Source: Sphaerosporella brunnea (taxonomy: Eukaryota; Ascomycota; Pezizomycetes; Pezizales; Pyronemataceae). Taken from it: 64,000 nucleotides of DNA. The first letter of the stretch is position 1; the number at the start of each line of letters is the position of its first letter. Below are positions 36,001-44,439 of this stretch, in pieces. The stretch covers positions 1 to 64,000 of the forward strand of contig VXIS01000117.1 of the NCBI GenBank assembly GCA_008704415.1. The letters run 5' to 3'. A program made the translations under genes and the position numbers. The notes beneath the pieces were generated by a model. The model was not told the DNA's origin. It made no database searches and was given only the letters and a program-made list of their open reading frames with translations.

Positions 36001-36224
36001 AATGTATCGTAGCCGACCTTGACGTTCTGGACGGTCTTGATGACGTGCGGGCCGCCTGAGAGGGATGGGAGGTAGAACGAGTACAGTTGCTCTTCGCCGG
36101 GTTTGAGAGGGTCGGGCTCGCTCGAGCTCCGGGTGGAGAGTTGGCCAGCAAGAAGGCGCTTAGCATGGCGGTGGGCAAGGTACCGCGGGGAGGATGCGTT
36201 GCGGCGACTGTTTAGATTCACCAT
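33018..36224 (-). CDS. Large intronless protein of unknown function (1068 aa)
   Basis: One uninterrupted 3.2-kb frame from ATG 36224 to stop 33018. No signal peptide or membrane helix. The N-terminus (MVNLNSRRNASSPRYLAHRH) is basic. A beta-rich region follows with LPWERVASQIKED and VPWLAVLVFTQEEL around residues 120-155, a middle helical part (LAKSIGNLNNLSTQGLV, MYLVGVPAHYLIPDPSHLP) and a beta-rich C-terminus (FSIILKDGTGDQFELTEISI, FVLNGVIVNDYPENVG). I recognise no named domain. Like the 1341-aa protein it is large, soluble-looking and intron-free, in contrast to the intron-bearing lectin-like gene between them. Sharing strand and neighbourhood with the giant hydrolase gene, it is probably part of the same module; this is inference. 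Confidence 0.85.
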   Translation of the reverse strand: MVNLNSRRNASSPRYLAHRHAKRLLAGQLSTRSSSEPDPLKPGEEQLYSFYLPSLSGGPHVIKTVQNVKVGYDTLTLTASQEFNVVAPQFSLPEGSIHSVYPPQGHGDVVETLPHVVFKDPHLPWERVASQIKEDDRDRNRVPWLAVLVFTQEELRVADQSIWAATSLKKPVEQTTTLSVNLTLEDLGKVKCATPVKSRDAGTKADFVFVQSALFNALVTDYALPTGQTQEKCNVSRYKWLAHVRNINTTGMADSGIDDEFGVFSVIVSHRVGPLDITQPTPVVVHLVSIEGIESLPFPIPQGLVGLCSLASWSYTCLPPSSLNIPDAFQHLGATLDVLRPENKILQRLLEPSQPPEAKRIAARLNDGYTLTKYRTQTGEMSAALFRGPLAPTIVAHDWKPLSHFGTDLQVMDKELGIMDITYSVAWQLGKTLALADQTFTSALGRIRTMIYKSTMQSVKAAILGKVGGFRTREETIRGLAKSIGNLNNLSTQGLVQGPVARWAVREAESLDLAFDSDLVEPQFHRNAQPVARALASSPDGGMYNELNTHSNSDWKVVFQWVLDRMYLVGVPAHYLIPDPSHLPRESLRFFHIDANWTEALIDGALSVANLVDKDDDKIRTRIKDAINDYLKAPLAGLQYCPQVPTHGFLMRSELCTKFPDLIVEAPVSGTGFHGAPILRQENLDESVLLALFDRVPGSEDFDTLILRQPPHQQSFAACEKLDMTHIETAYKRIYTIPNPSATGNERKRPIAQGDYNRDDPRANFAWGDNNEIRTLRLPGWIQDVYKTLSDKMPAGEFVDDKASSALAGIQLNNPMYFLEIRLTHLDPVSRLGDSGPRSFMMLEPRFKRVAKTKPMGLPRRGIDISEFTGVLPAPGDRRRIDADNTVSNQQPPPTSRALTFFAMPATPSDPAGSPNFQYRVYGFGSTAVPMYPRLPQDLIFSIILKDGTGDQFELTEISIEVRMGETSARRKNLTLAYRGPGATMLSNLRFNVIPTNGPDNTLVLRLLPRSTDGYVRVSLLKEMSFVLNGVIVNDYPENVGVQTTVLEKYHRSQDLEWRFDINLVKPT

Positions 36225-37065
36225 GGCCGGCGATGTTGGAACTTGCGAGGAGTCAGGCAGGCCTTGAGACGGGGCAAAGAGCCTACCTGGGGGGGGAATT
36301 GGTGAACGATACCGCTGACGTTAGGAACTATCAGACGCTCAGATTTGGGGGACAGAACGAGGATGCTGAAATTCGTCGATGTCCGCACAAGTAACGCTCA
36401 CCGATGTCTTCTATCCAAGCCAACATGGTGTCCCAACAGCCCAACCGGAGGATTGCCCAACAAGCTTAATTCACAGTGGGATGTGACCCGGGTCCCGTGC
36501 GGGGGAAGAGTCAATGCATGGGCAGGGATCGCATGGATCCCTCAAGGAATTTCCCTATTGATTCTTGATAGCGCCAGAGTGTGTATGGCAGCCCGCATAA
36601 GTGTGTAACGCAAATCGGATCGTCGTCACAAATGATGATGAAAAGGATCATGCAGTTTAACACCTCTGTGGCCTATGGTAGAGTTTATTGGAGAAAGGAC
36701 CGAACGCTGGGAGCGACTTGAAAAGCGCCCAAAACCCCTGTTGGTGCGTCTTTTCCGTAGTTTTGCTCTGTGATCAATGCTGAGAAGCACCTAAGAATAT
36801 CTCTCCACTCCCCAGTGTAAAGTGGTTGGGCTCGGAAAAGAAGGGATGGTAAGCTGATTTCCCAAGTGGGGTGCAAGTTGCGTTGCCAACCCTATGTGCG
36901 AATACCCCCAGAAACGACCCCCACCCCCGGATTTCTTGATCCATAGGCTTCTAATCTCAGTGCTGCGATTCATCTTCCTTTTTTTTCGATCCGCCGGTTG
37001 CTGGTAAACACGCAGATGCATGATACGGATTGACAGTGTGGTCGTTGGTGCTGCGCAAGCCCTCC
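36225..37065. other. Upstream region of the 1068-aa gene, no gene seen
   Basis: No supported coding sequence and no recognised promoter motif. Confidence 0.4.
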
Positions 37066-37371
37066 TCAAGGAATTCGACTGCAGTCCGGGCGTGCAGCTG
37101 CGAGGGTTTCAATATCATGCAATCCAATTGCTCGTACCTTCATCGGTGATACGAGTGTTCCCGCTGTACGCTCCTCGAAAAGAATGACACCGCCTCGACA
37201 CGTGCGGGCCGATTCATGATTGTTTGTCGTTTCATCGGGTGCGGGGGAATTGAGAGCACTGGCTACATCGCAAGTCTCATGGGGCCCCGCAAAGATCTTG
37301 CGGAACATCACCGATCGCATGCTGATATCGCACTTACTGAAGACTCTGTTGGAAACTGGCTTTCTAGGCAT
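37066..37371 (-). CDS. Possible small gene, 101 aa, unknown function
   Basis: A minus-strand frame from ATG 37371 (context ACCATGC) to a stop at 37066. The product is basic at its start (MPRKPVSNRVFSKCDIS) and otherwise unremarkable. A TATATAT box at 37469-37475 lies about 100 bp upstream, followed by pyrimidine-rich leader sequence, the usual look of a fungal promoter. The same box could serve the opposite ORF at 37593. No family is recognised and the frame could be fortuitous; extending it upstream to 37500 is also possible. Confidence 0.35.
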   Translation of the reverse strand: MPRKPVSNRVFSKCDISMRSVMFRKIFAGPHETCDVASALNSPAPDETTNNHESARTCRGGVILFEERTAGTLVSPMKVRAIGLHDIETLAAARPDCSRIP

Positions 37372-37468
37372 GGTTAAGGTATGGATAAGGACGAGTGAGA
37401 GCGAGTGCTTGGAGGAGTGATATGCTATGACGGAGGACCGAATGACGCTATGGTGACGCTTGGAAGGG

Positions 37469-37475
37469 TATATAT
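37469..37475. promoter_or_regulatory. TATATAT box shared by two divergent small ORFs
   Basis: The motif reads as a TATA box on both strands. It lies about 98 bp from the minus-strand ATG (37371) and about 118 bp from the plus-strand ATG (37593), with CT-rich leaders on both sides. Confidence 0.35.
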
Positions 37476-37592
37476 GCGTACTCTCGGCTACTACAATCAA
37501 TCAACCTTTCTACTACTCCACCTAAGCTTGACCTCCACACTTAGACCATTTTCAACAGACTCTACCTCGATCATTCCACCGCAAAACTTGCA

Positions 37593-37802
37593 ATGCCTAA
37601 CCTCGGCTGTGAACGTTCGCCAACGGCGTCTAGGTGCGAAGGCAACCTTTGCCGAGGGAATTTCACCTCGCGTACGCTGCCGAAGGCTGGTGAAGATGCT
37701 AAATGCCCGAGCCATTGCCCATCTATCTGCCGGTATGCCGTGGCTGACCACTGGGCGGCTATCTGTAACGGCACGGGCGCCTGTTCGGATGACTGCACAT
37801 GA
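37593..37802 (+). CDS. Possible small cysteine-rich protein, 69 aa
   Basis: ATG in good context (TTGCAATGCC) after a TATA box and a CT-rich leader. The 69-residue product has nine cysteines spread over its length (GCERS, RCEGNLCRGN, KCPSHCPSICRYA, ICNGTGACSDDCT) but no signal peptide, so a secreted effector is not supported. The even Cys spacing might suit metal binding or a small disulfide protein. An alternative frame is open across the same DNA to 37824, and the 3' flank matches a sequence near 2947-3000. Not a recognised family. Confidence 0.35.
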   Translation: MPNLGCERSPTASRCEGNLCRGNFTSRTLPKAGEDAKCPSHCPSICRYAVADHWAAICNGTGACSDDCT

Positions 37803-39352
37803 GTTATTTGCATCTGCGAAATAGCGGATAGTATACATATAAGCTCACGAAGAGGTCACAGCTAGTGTGACGTATGTTTGATTGTATGAGTTTAAACAAA
37901 GCCTGGCAGAGCCTGATGCCCGCAGATGCAAACGGATTTGCATCGTGAAATTGAGCTTAAAACTCCATTTTCGCGAAGGTTCTGGTACATGATATCCATG
38001 CACAATAATGGTACAGTCCACCCACCATCGCTGACAAATAATGATAGAATGACCGGCGAAGAAGGTGCAAAGCGTGAAGAGAGAGAGGAGAGAGAATATT
38101 GTTCGGGAGATGTGGTGTATATCCTGCTAGGAAGATGAGGATATGCCTCCTTATATATATGAAATGTCTCCATCAGGCCGGACAAACACCCGTAAGTCCT
38201 ATTCACTTCCACCATACTTCCCGAGAGGTCCCGAGGGGTGCTTCCTCATTGAGGAAGCACGTCCATCGCGGACGCATCCGTCGTTCCGACGCGGGCGACC
38301 ATTCCTGATTCCATCAATGAAAAATTCAGTCTCCTGGTCAAAAACACCAATGAATATGCCTTTTAGGAGCTCAGAGCACGCTGATCCTTCTGGTAGTATT
38401 TCCATCTCCATAGAGCTTTGTCTGAGAGAAATTTTAGGATAGATCCTCACTCCTCCCGACTCCCCATCGCTGGTAGAGATTTTCTTAGTCCCCACGCGGA
38501 ACGCACCGACGAATATTCGTCTGAGGGGTTCAACTGACGCTATTCATATCCTGATACCTTGAAATTTATGCTTCATGAATCATCACTCCTGACTCGTCAT
38601 CCCTCCTACCCTGGCTAACAATGTTTCTGCCTCATGGTGAGAAACTCCGTCGAACCTTGACCTAGGGGTCCGATGCACGCTGATTCATCTGGTTCTATCA
38701 ATATTTCGATAGCTTTACTGCTTGTAAAACTATGGATCATCGATCGCCACTACCCCCATCGCTGGCAATGTGGTTGCCAGTCTGATGGTGGAAGCTTCTA
38801 AAAAGGCATGCACTATCTTACATACGATGGTGATTGAACTCTATGGAGCCCAGCTCCATAGGTGTTCGGTAATGACCTCCCCCTTCTGCTAACCTACTGC
38901 TTTCATCGCTGTTTGACCTAGAGGTAGCCTGCCTAGGCCCTCTGAGTCTCCTGAATCTATTGCCGTTAACGGCGTTATTTCTGGTGTTGAATTGGCAAAG
39001 ATAAGGTCAGCGGACAAAATCTGCGCCAGACCAGGTTTCTGGACTACCGGAACCTGGTTCTTTATAGAAATTTTCTTTCTATTCACGCTGAATAGCTCTC
39101 TTCGATAGAAAGGGGTGCCCCCCTTTCTATTGGACCGTTCTATTCTTCTATCCGGCCTGCTTAGACACCCTGTTCTATTGCCTATAGAACCTGAAACCAC
39201 CGTTCCATCGGCCTTCTATAGAGCGACGGGAAGGTCTCCACTTTCCTGAGAACTACACCAGGCGTTGGCACGGTGAGGTAAGCTATGGGTGAAATCTCCT
39301 CCTCCCGACACCTCTATCCTGCTACGCCAAAGGGTCCGCTGTCCGCCCGTGA
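37803..39352. other. Intergenic with palindromes; one more TATA-like site
   Basis: Perfect inverted repeats occur at 37925-37944 (GATGCAAA, 4-nt loop, TTTGCATC) and 39105-39130 (ATAGAAAGGGG, 4-nt loop, CCCCTTTCTAT). A minus-strand TATATATAAGG at about 38151-38161 precedes a CT-rich stretch, as in a promoter, but only very short frames follow (for example 37892-38215). Repeated TTCTAT/CTATAGAA motifs fill 39060-39225. No gene is supported. Confidence 0.35.
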
Positions 39353-41073
39353 ATGGCCGATCTAGCGTTCTTCAACGCACTGAATCCCATCGTGTACTCG
39401 ACATCCTTACCAGATTTGAATCGAAAAAGACACTCGCTACTTAGCATTGAACGTCGGCGCTGCCTCTCCAAACTGGGGAAGCAAGTCTGTTGCCGCTGGG
39501 TGATAACCTTGCAAGCAGCGACGAATACGGTCCGTCGTCATCCTTGCATTCTTTGATGGGCACATAAATCATGCCCGGAAGGGCGGCAGCATGTTGGCAC
39601 AACCAGTTCCGGCCGGGACCTAATTTCCGCATGGAGAAATCAGGAACGACCACAGTTGCTGTGGGCTGCCTATGCTTTGGGCCCATGACCACGATTTTGG
39701 ATCATAATTACGGCTTTTCTCCCCCCGGGCCAAACTTTCCCCATACCCCTCCTTTTTTTTGTTACTTTTGCTCTTACCCTGTGAAACTGTGAGTGAGATT
39801 CGATGATCGCCCCCTTTGCAAGCGAACACTTTGCTTCCCCTTATTGCACGTTGCAAGCACATGTAACGTGCAGCCAATCTTTCGATTGAGCCTGTATTGC
39901 TCTGCTTGTCAGACATCAGCACGCGGACTTCAAAGTTGCCCACAACGGGCCGCGTTAATATTGCTAGCTTGAACACCTTGAATGATACAAACTGCCGGCC
40001 AAGCTACAGCAGTTCCTGTGACCCTGCGAGCCAGGAGCCGATATCGCCGGATCTGCCGTCTCAGTGCAGCGAGTACCCCACCGGCGAAGGTTAGGCCATT
40101 GTAGGGTGGGAAAGGGCGTAGAGAGAGTCGAAGCCAGCAGTCAAAGGGGTTGTATGCAGAAGGAAGGTGCGAGACATGGGTAGGAGACGATCACAAGTTG
40201 TGGTGTTGTCACTATCGCGCAGCTGCTGAGGGGACCCGGCGTGGGTTGAGCAGCTCTCACTTGAAGAGCGGGCGATCATGAATTGTCACTCATGATTGAA
40301 CAGGGCGGTAGTAAGAGCAAAAGTTGAGTACGGAAGAAAGTTTGACCCTGGAGGGGTGGATGGGAGTCGTTATAATTAAGGGTCACAGGCACACGACGGA
40401 AGGCTGGGCTCGGGGGAGATATCCCGGCGTATTGCACCACTTGTGTCTGGCGGGGAGTGGCAAATGGTCAAGCCTGACAATGTTTGCGATCATCCTTGGG
40501 ATCTTAGCCTAACCAATAGCCCGAAGCTTCACCCCATTACGGCTTTGAAAATGCTTCTGCCACGGTAACTAAGATGGATTTCATCCACACATGGCACAGC
40601 CCACAAAATCCCTACCCGGAGTGCAGCACATAGTTCTCTTCTATTACCAGCGATGAGGGCATGTTGATGGAGGTCCCATCGGCGGGCGAGTTGGGTCGCA
40701 TAGCGCAACAATAAAACTTCAGAATCAACTGGTCCCGGCGGTGGCATGCTAGCTGGAGAATGGTTCATTGGCCAACGCTTCAACGACTCAGCAACCCAAA
40801 AATGGTCGAACGACAGCTGGAACTGTCTGAGCTTGTGGGCTGCATCATGCACAATAAGCCAAAGTAAACGCCGTCGGGCCGAGGATAGGCAAAATCACAC
40901 AACTGCGCATCCATCTCGAGACCTGGACGTCAGAGCCTGGTTGGCTACCTGTTCCCCGAACCAAGACGGGATCTGAGCTGCAAATTGAATAACACTACGA
41001 GTTGCATACTTATGTACGTGGCATGAAGCTCCAATTGCCACGGAGAACATGAACAACAAAAACAAGCCCAATT
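39353..41073. other. Intergenic, no gene seen
   Basis: No supported gene. Short frames lack recognisable domains. Confidence 0.35.
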
Positions 41074-42324
41074 ATGGCAAAACGAAAGCGAATAGTCTAC
41101 GAGACCGCGGCGATGAAACGAAGACGAATAGCAAGAAATAAGGCCAGAGCGGCGGCAAGAGAAGCGGCTAGACAGGCTGCTGAGCTGGCTACAGTCCATG
41201 TGGCAGCGCGAGGAGCACTGGGACATAATTTTGCTGTCGTAATACCCGTGGTACGAGCACCCCCGTTGGCGGCACTGGTGGCACCCCAAACTGTTCCAAC
41301 AACATTACCAGTATCCAGTAAAAATGCACCCCGACGGCGCGGCGGACCTCTAGACTGGATACCAGTCGAAATTCACCTCGAGATTCTTGAAGCGATGTTT
41401 CGCTGCACCGCACCTTATTTCCCCGGCGGTGGTCCACGGTTTGGGAATTGGGCCGTCTGGTATATCCCCCGGCGAAGGCTGTATTGGTCTAGTTACAGCA
41501 CTTTCTGGCAGAATGACCCATCAAAGCTTCGGCGTCAACAGGCCGCCTATCGGCAAAAGAATCGAGAAACCCGACGGGCCTGGCAGGTCCGGCACTTTGA
41601 TCTGCGTAACTATCTCCAGGCCAGTCCAAACGCCCGGCGTATCTGGGATACGCACAACCGATCGCTCATCCAGGGTGTCATGCGTGAGATTGCCGAAGAG
41701 GGAGGCCTGGGCCCGCCGAAAACCCTGTTCAACGGGCTCGAAGAGTGGCCGATAGAGGCGTTGATAGACGAGGAAAAGCGGGCGGAACCTCGATCACCGC
41801 CGTTGGTGTGGTTGCGGTGGTTGACGCCGGCAGGATCGGATCTGCTCTACCTGCAAAACCTGCAATACAGCCTGGAAATGACGCGCGCCGACAGAGCCGG
41901 AAGAACAGGCGTCCGCGACGGCATTTCCGAAGACCATTGGCTGAACCGGCTTCCCCCCAACGTACATGCAAGTATAATTGGTTTCATCATTCTCGGCAAA
42001 GTCGAGGAAAACGTGCTGTTGAGAAGTTCCACGAACAGCATTCAACAACTACCCTTTCTCAAAGACTATTTCACCTTCAATCGACTTGCACGAAAGATAT
42101 ACCGCCAGCCCCAATTCTTCGCAGAACTATTCCGCCCGGCACTCAATGCTTTGCAGTGGAAGGTAGATAGACAGATACGGCGAAAGCTCAACATGCATAT
42201 TCAGCTTGGTCCCAATGCGCATGGTCGACGGTGGCTGGAAATGTGTCGGGAAACTGTCGATATTCAGCTAGACCGCGATTGGGTGCGTGCAGAGATACAG
42301 CGGCGGCAGGCCATCTCTTCCTGA
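41074..42324 (+). CDS. F-box-like hypothetical protein, 416 aa
   Basis: Single-exon frame from ATG 41074 to TGA 42324. The N-terminus is strongly basic and helical (MAKRKRIVYETAAMKRRRIA, then alanine/arginine-rich), suggesting nuclear targeting. Residues about 90-105 (LDWIPVEIHLEILEAMF) resemble the start of an F-box, which would link the protein to SCF ubiquitin ligases, but the rest of the motif is not clear. The C-terminal half is charged and Trp/Arg-rich (RRLYWSSYSTFWQND, QAAYRQKNRETRRAWQVRHF), with no further domain recognised. Right after the stop, the +1 frame continues as an acidic 17-codon tail (EEDQLHYESDSYEDHDE) to 42376, so the true C-terminus may have been cut by a small indel. 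Confidence 0.6.
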   Translation: MAKRKRIVYETAAMKRRRIARNKARAAAREAARQAAELATVHVAARGALGHNFAVVIPVVRAPPLAALVAPQTVPTTLPVSSKNAPRRRGGPLDWIPVEIHLEILEAMFRCTAPYFPGGGPRFGNWAVWYIPRRRLYWSSYSTFWQNDPSKLRRQQAAYRQKNRETRRAWQVRHFDLRNYLQASPNARRIWDTHNRSLIQGVMREIAEEGGLGPPKTLFNGLEEWPIEALIDEEKRAEPRSPPLVWLRWLTPAGSDLLYLQNLQYSLEMTRADRAGRTGVRDGISEDHWLNRLPPNVHASIIGFIILGKVEENVLLRSSTNSIQQLPFLKDYFTFNRLARKIYRQPQFFAELFRPALNALQWKVDRQIRRKLNMHIQLGPNAHGRRWLEMCRETVDIQLDRDWVRAEIQRRQAISS

Positions 42325-42376
42325 GGAAGATCAGTTGCATTACGAATCAGATTCCTATGAAGACCACGACGAATAG

Positions 42377-42676
42377 GCAGATGGCCAAGACCTGGGCGTC
42401 AACGGCTGCAGTAGCCAGTCCAAAAATCACTGGGTGTTGGATGGCTTTTGGGTCAGCCGGGCTACGAAGTCTGGGCTGGCTGGCTCAGCCTGGCTGCAAG
42501 CTGTGTCTTGCAATGCATGCACCTGCGGGTGTTGGAAGGTGTCAGAATCCTTCAATATTGCCTTAGCAGCGGAATACGTTCAATCCTGCTACGCGTGAAG
42601 CAAAATAGTTAGCGATCACTTTTGCACAGGGTCTCAAAAGCTTTCTGTCGTGAATACACGTCAATAATAACTCTAG
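42377..42676. other. Intergenic, no gene seen
   Basis: 3' flank of the F-box-like gene up to the hAT-type MITE. Nothing recognised. Confidence 0.4.
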
Positions 42677-42922
42677 TAGTGTTCACGACGCCGTTCGAAC
42701 CACTTCGCGAACTGAGTGACAATCCATGATAGGCAGGCGAGAGTACGTTTTCAGGACGAGCCGGAGGTTTCCCGGCCCCTCGGCGCTGCATGTCACTGGT
42801 AATCTGACGAAATGGTGACCGAACTGGTCGGTCGGCTACTTTTTGCCACCCACATATAATAAGGGTTCGAAATGCCGGACGTTCGAAGCCGTTCGAACAG
42901 GTTCGAGTCGTGGACATCACTA
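42677..42922. mobile_element. hAT-type MITE, 246 bp
   Basis: The left end TAGTGTTCACGACGCCG and the right end, inverted (TAGTGATGTCCACGACTCG), form terminal repeats that continue as TCGAACC on both sides. The 8-bp flanks AACTCTAG (42669-42676) and AATTCTAG (42923-42930) match at 7 of 8 positions, the target duplication size of hAT elements. The interior is non-coding and has several GTTCGAA sites. It separates the F-box-like gene's 3' flank from the LINE-like tail. Confidence 0.65.
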
Positions 42923-42949
42923 AATTCTAGGCCCAAACGGTGCTTGTCC

Positions 42950-43395
42950 AGTTAAGCTTCCACAGATTCGCGCGCTTTGGCGCGCGGTGGCTAAAGAGCT
43001 GGGCTGGAAGCACCTTCGGTGGCGGTCCGTCGCCAAACTGTTCCAGGAGGAAAAGGCCACCCCTGCTATCCTGCAGTTTCTTAGGGACACTAGGGTTGGG
43101 CAAGTGGTGGTTGTCGCTCGGGAGGAGGAGGAGGAGCGGGGTGATTCGTCGTCGTCGTCGGGAGAGGAGTGGGAGGAGAAGGAGTGACCCGGGCCTGGTC
43201 ATGGCGTTTCACGTTGTTACTGGCCGGTTTTCTTCACCTTACGTCCTTTCCTTTTCTAGTACAGGGTTGCCGCAGTTGATGCATGAGATTCCATCAATAA
43301 GGCGGCGGACAGGACAAGGGCGGGGACGGTTGGGGTTGGACGCGGTTGCATACAGACAATAAAATCGATTACACACACACACAGACCTCACCAGT
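42950..43395 (+). repeat. LINE-like 3' tail, copy 2 (truncated ORF end plus 3' UTR)
   Basis: An open frame runs to a stop at about 43184-43187 and reads IRALWRAVAKELGWKHLRWR, VAKLFQEEKATPAILQFLRD, then an acidic end (REEEEERGDSSSSSGEE). I take it as the C-terminus of a non-LTR retrotransposon protein, but this is from memory. A 3' UTR follows with AATAAA at 43358-43363 and a (CA)n end. Copy 1 at 13820-14127 shares the coding end and the UTR. The 5' part is missing, as in normal LINE truncation. Confidence 0.5.
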
Positions 43396-44439
43396 ATTAT
43401 TGCAGAGGCCTTCTCACTGACATCCATTTCGCCATTGTTATAGCTTCCTCAACCTCTCATGCCTCCTTTTGGCAGGTCAATCATGCACTTCTTCAGCCCG
43501 GTTCTGTGCCAACGTCTAGATCTGTACTTCAGCTCTGTCACGTCCGATATTGTATGCGTAAGGAGCCTCTTAGAGATCTTGCTGATGTTCCATGCATACT
43601 CCTGTTGGCCAAGAGAACTGTTTGATGGGAGAGCGGGCCAGTCAAACAAGAACTTGCAGCTGGCTGTGCTCTCCATAAATTGTTAAACCTGGTGACGAGA
43701 GCACCCGGCCTGGTGGTAAAGGTAACACTTCACCTCCGGCTTGCTATGTACAGTTACTACCTACTGCTCCTCCTGCTCAAGGTTAATATCTACCACTTCC
43801 GGCCTACTTGCCGGCACGGGGTCTCTTTCTAAAACCCCAACAACGGTAGACGACCAGGGGGGGTTCGGAGCGTAAGATGTAGGCAAGAGAAAGTGCGGCT
43901 CCGATGGCGACAGAGATTTACAGACAGAGGCGGGTACACTGGAACCTACAAACTGGCCCGAAGACGGGTGTTCTCCTCGTCAATTTAGTCCTCACTTTGC
44001 CGCCTGGCCTGTATCCTGGAGCGTTCTCCCCACCAAGTTCTTGGCCGGCAGTACGGTTTGGGGCAGAATTGTTGAGTGGACTAGCCTGTACACAAAACCT
44101 GTCACTTCTTGGTCAGCAGAACGACTTGACTGGGCGTATAGAACAGATACATCGCATAGAAAAACTGGCACTCATCGGCTTCTCGTCTACAGTAAGTCTC
44201 TCATGCCAGACATCAAGAACGAGCAGCCTCTAAAACGGGTGTCCCGTTCCTCCGGCATCGGTTCCTCGAGAAGGAGCGCTTAGCAACTGGGCGGCTGCTC
44301 AGTGGCAATCATGCTCGAGGCGGGTGTGGGTATAGGTAACGATGGAGTAAACACTGATGATATATGATAGTAAAACAGATAGTATTCCGCATGCACAAAC
44401 ACCCGCTTCCTACCCCAAGCAACATAAATTCGAAACGAG
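43396..44439. other. Intergenic, no gene seen
   Basis: No supported gene. It holds the 3' flank of the minus-strand ankyrin gene. Confidence 0.4.

Noticed and set aside
37593..37802. Secreted cysteine-rich effector
   Set aside because: The Cys-rich ORF has no hydrophobic signal peptide, so secretion is not supported.
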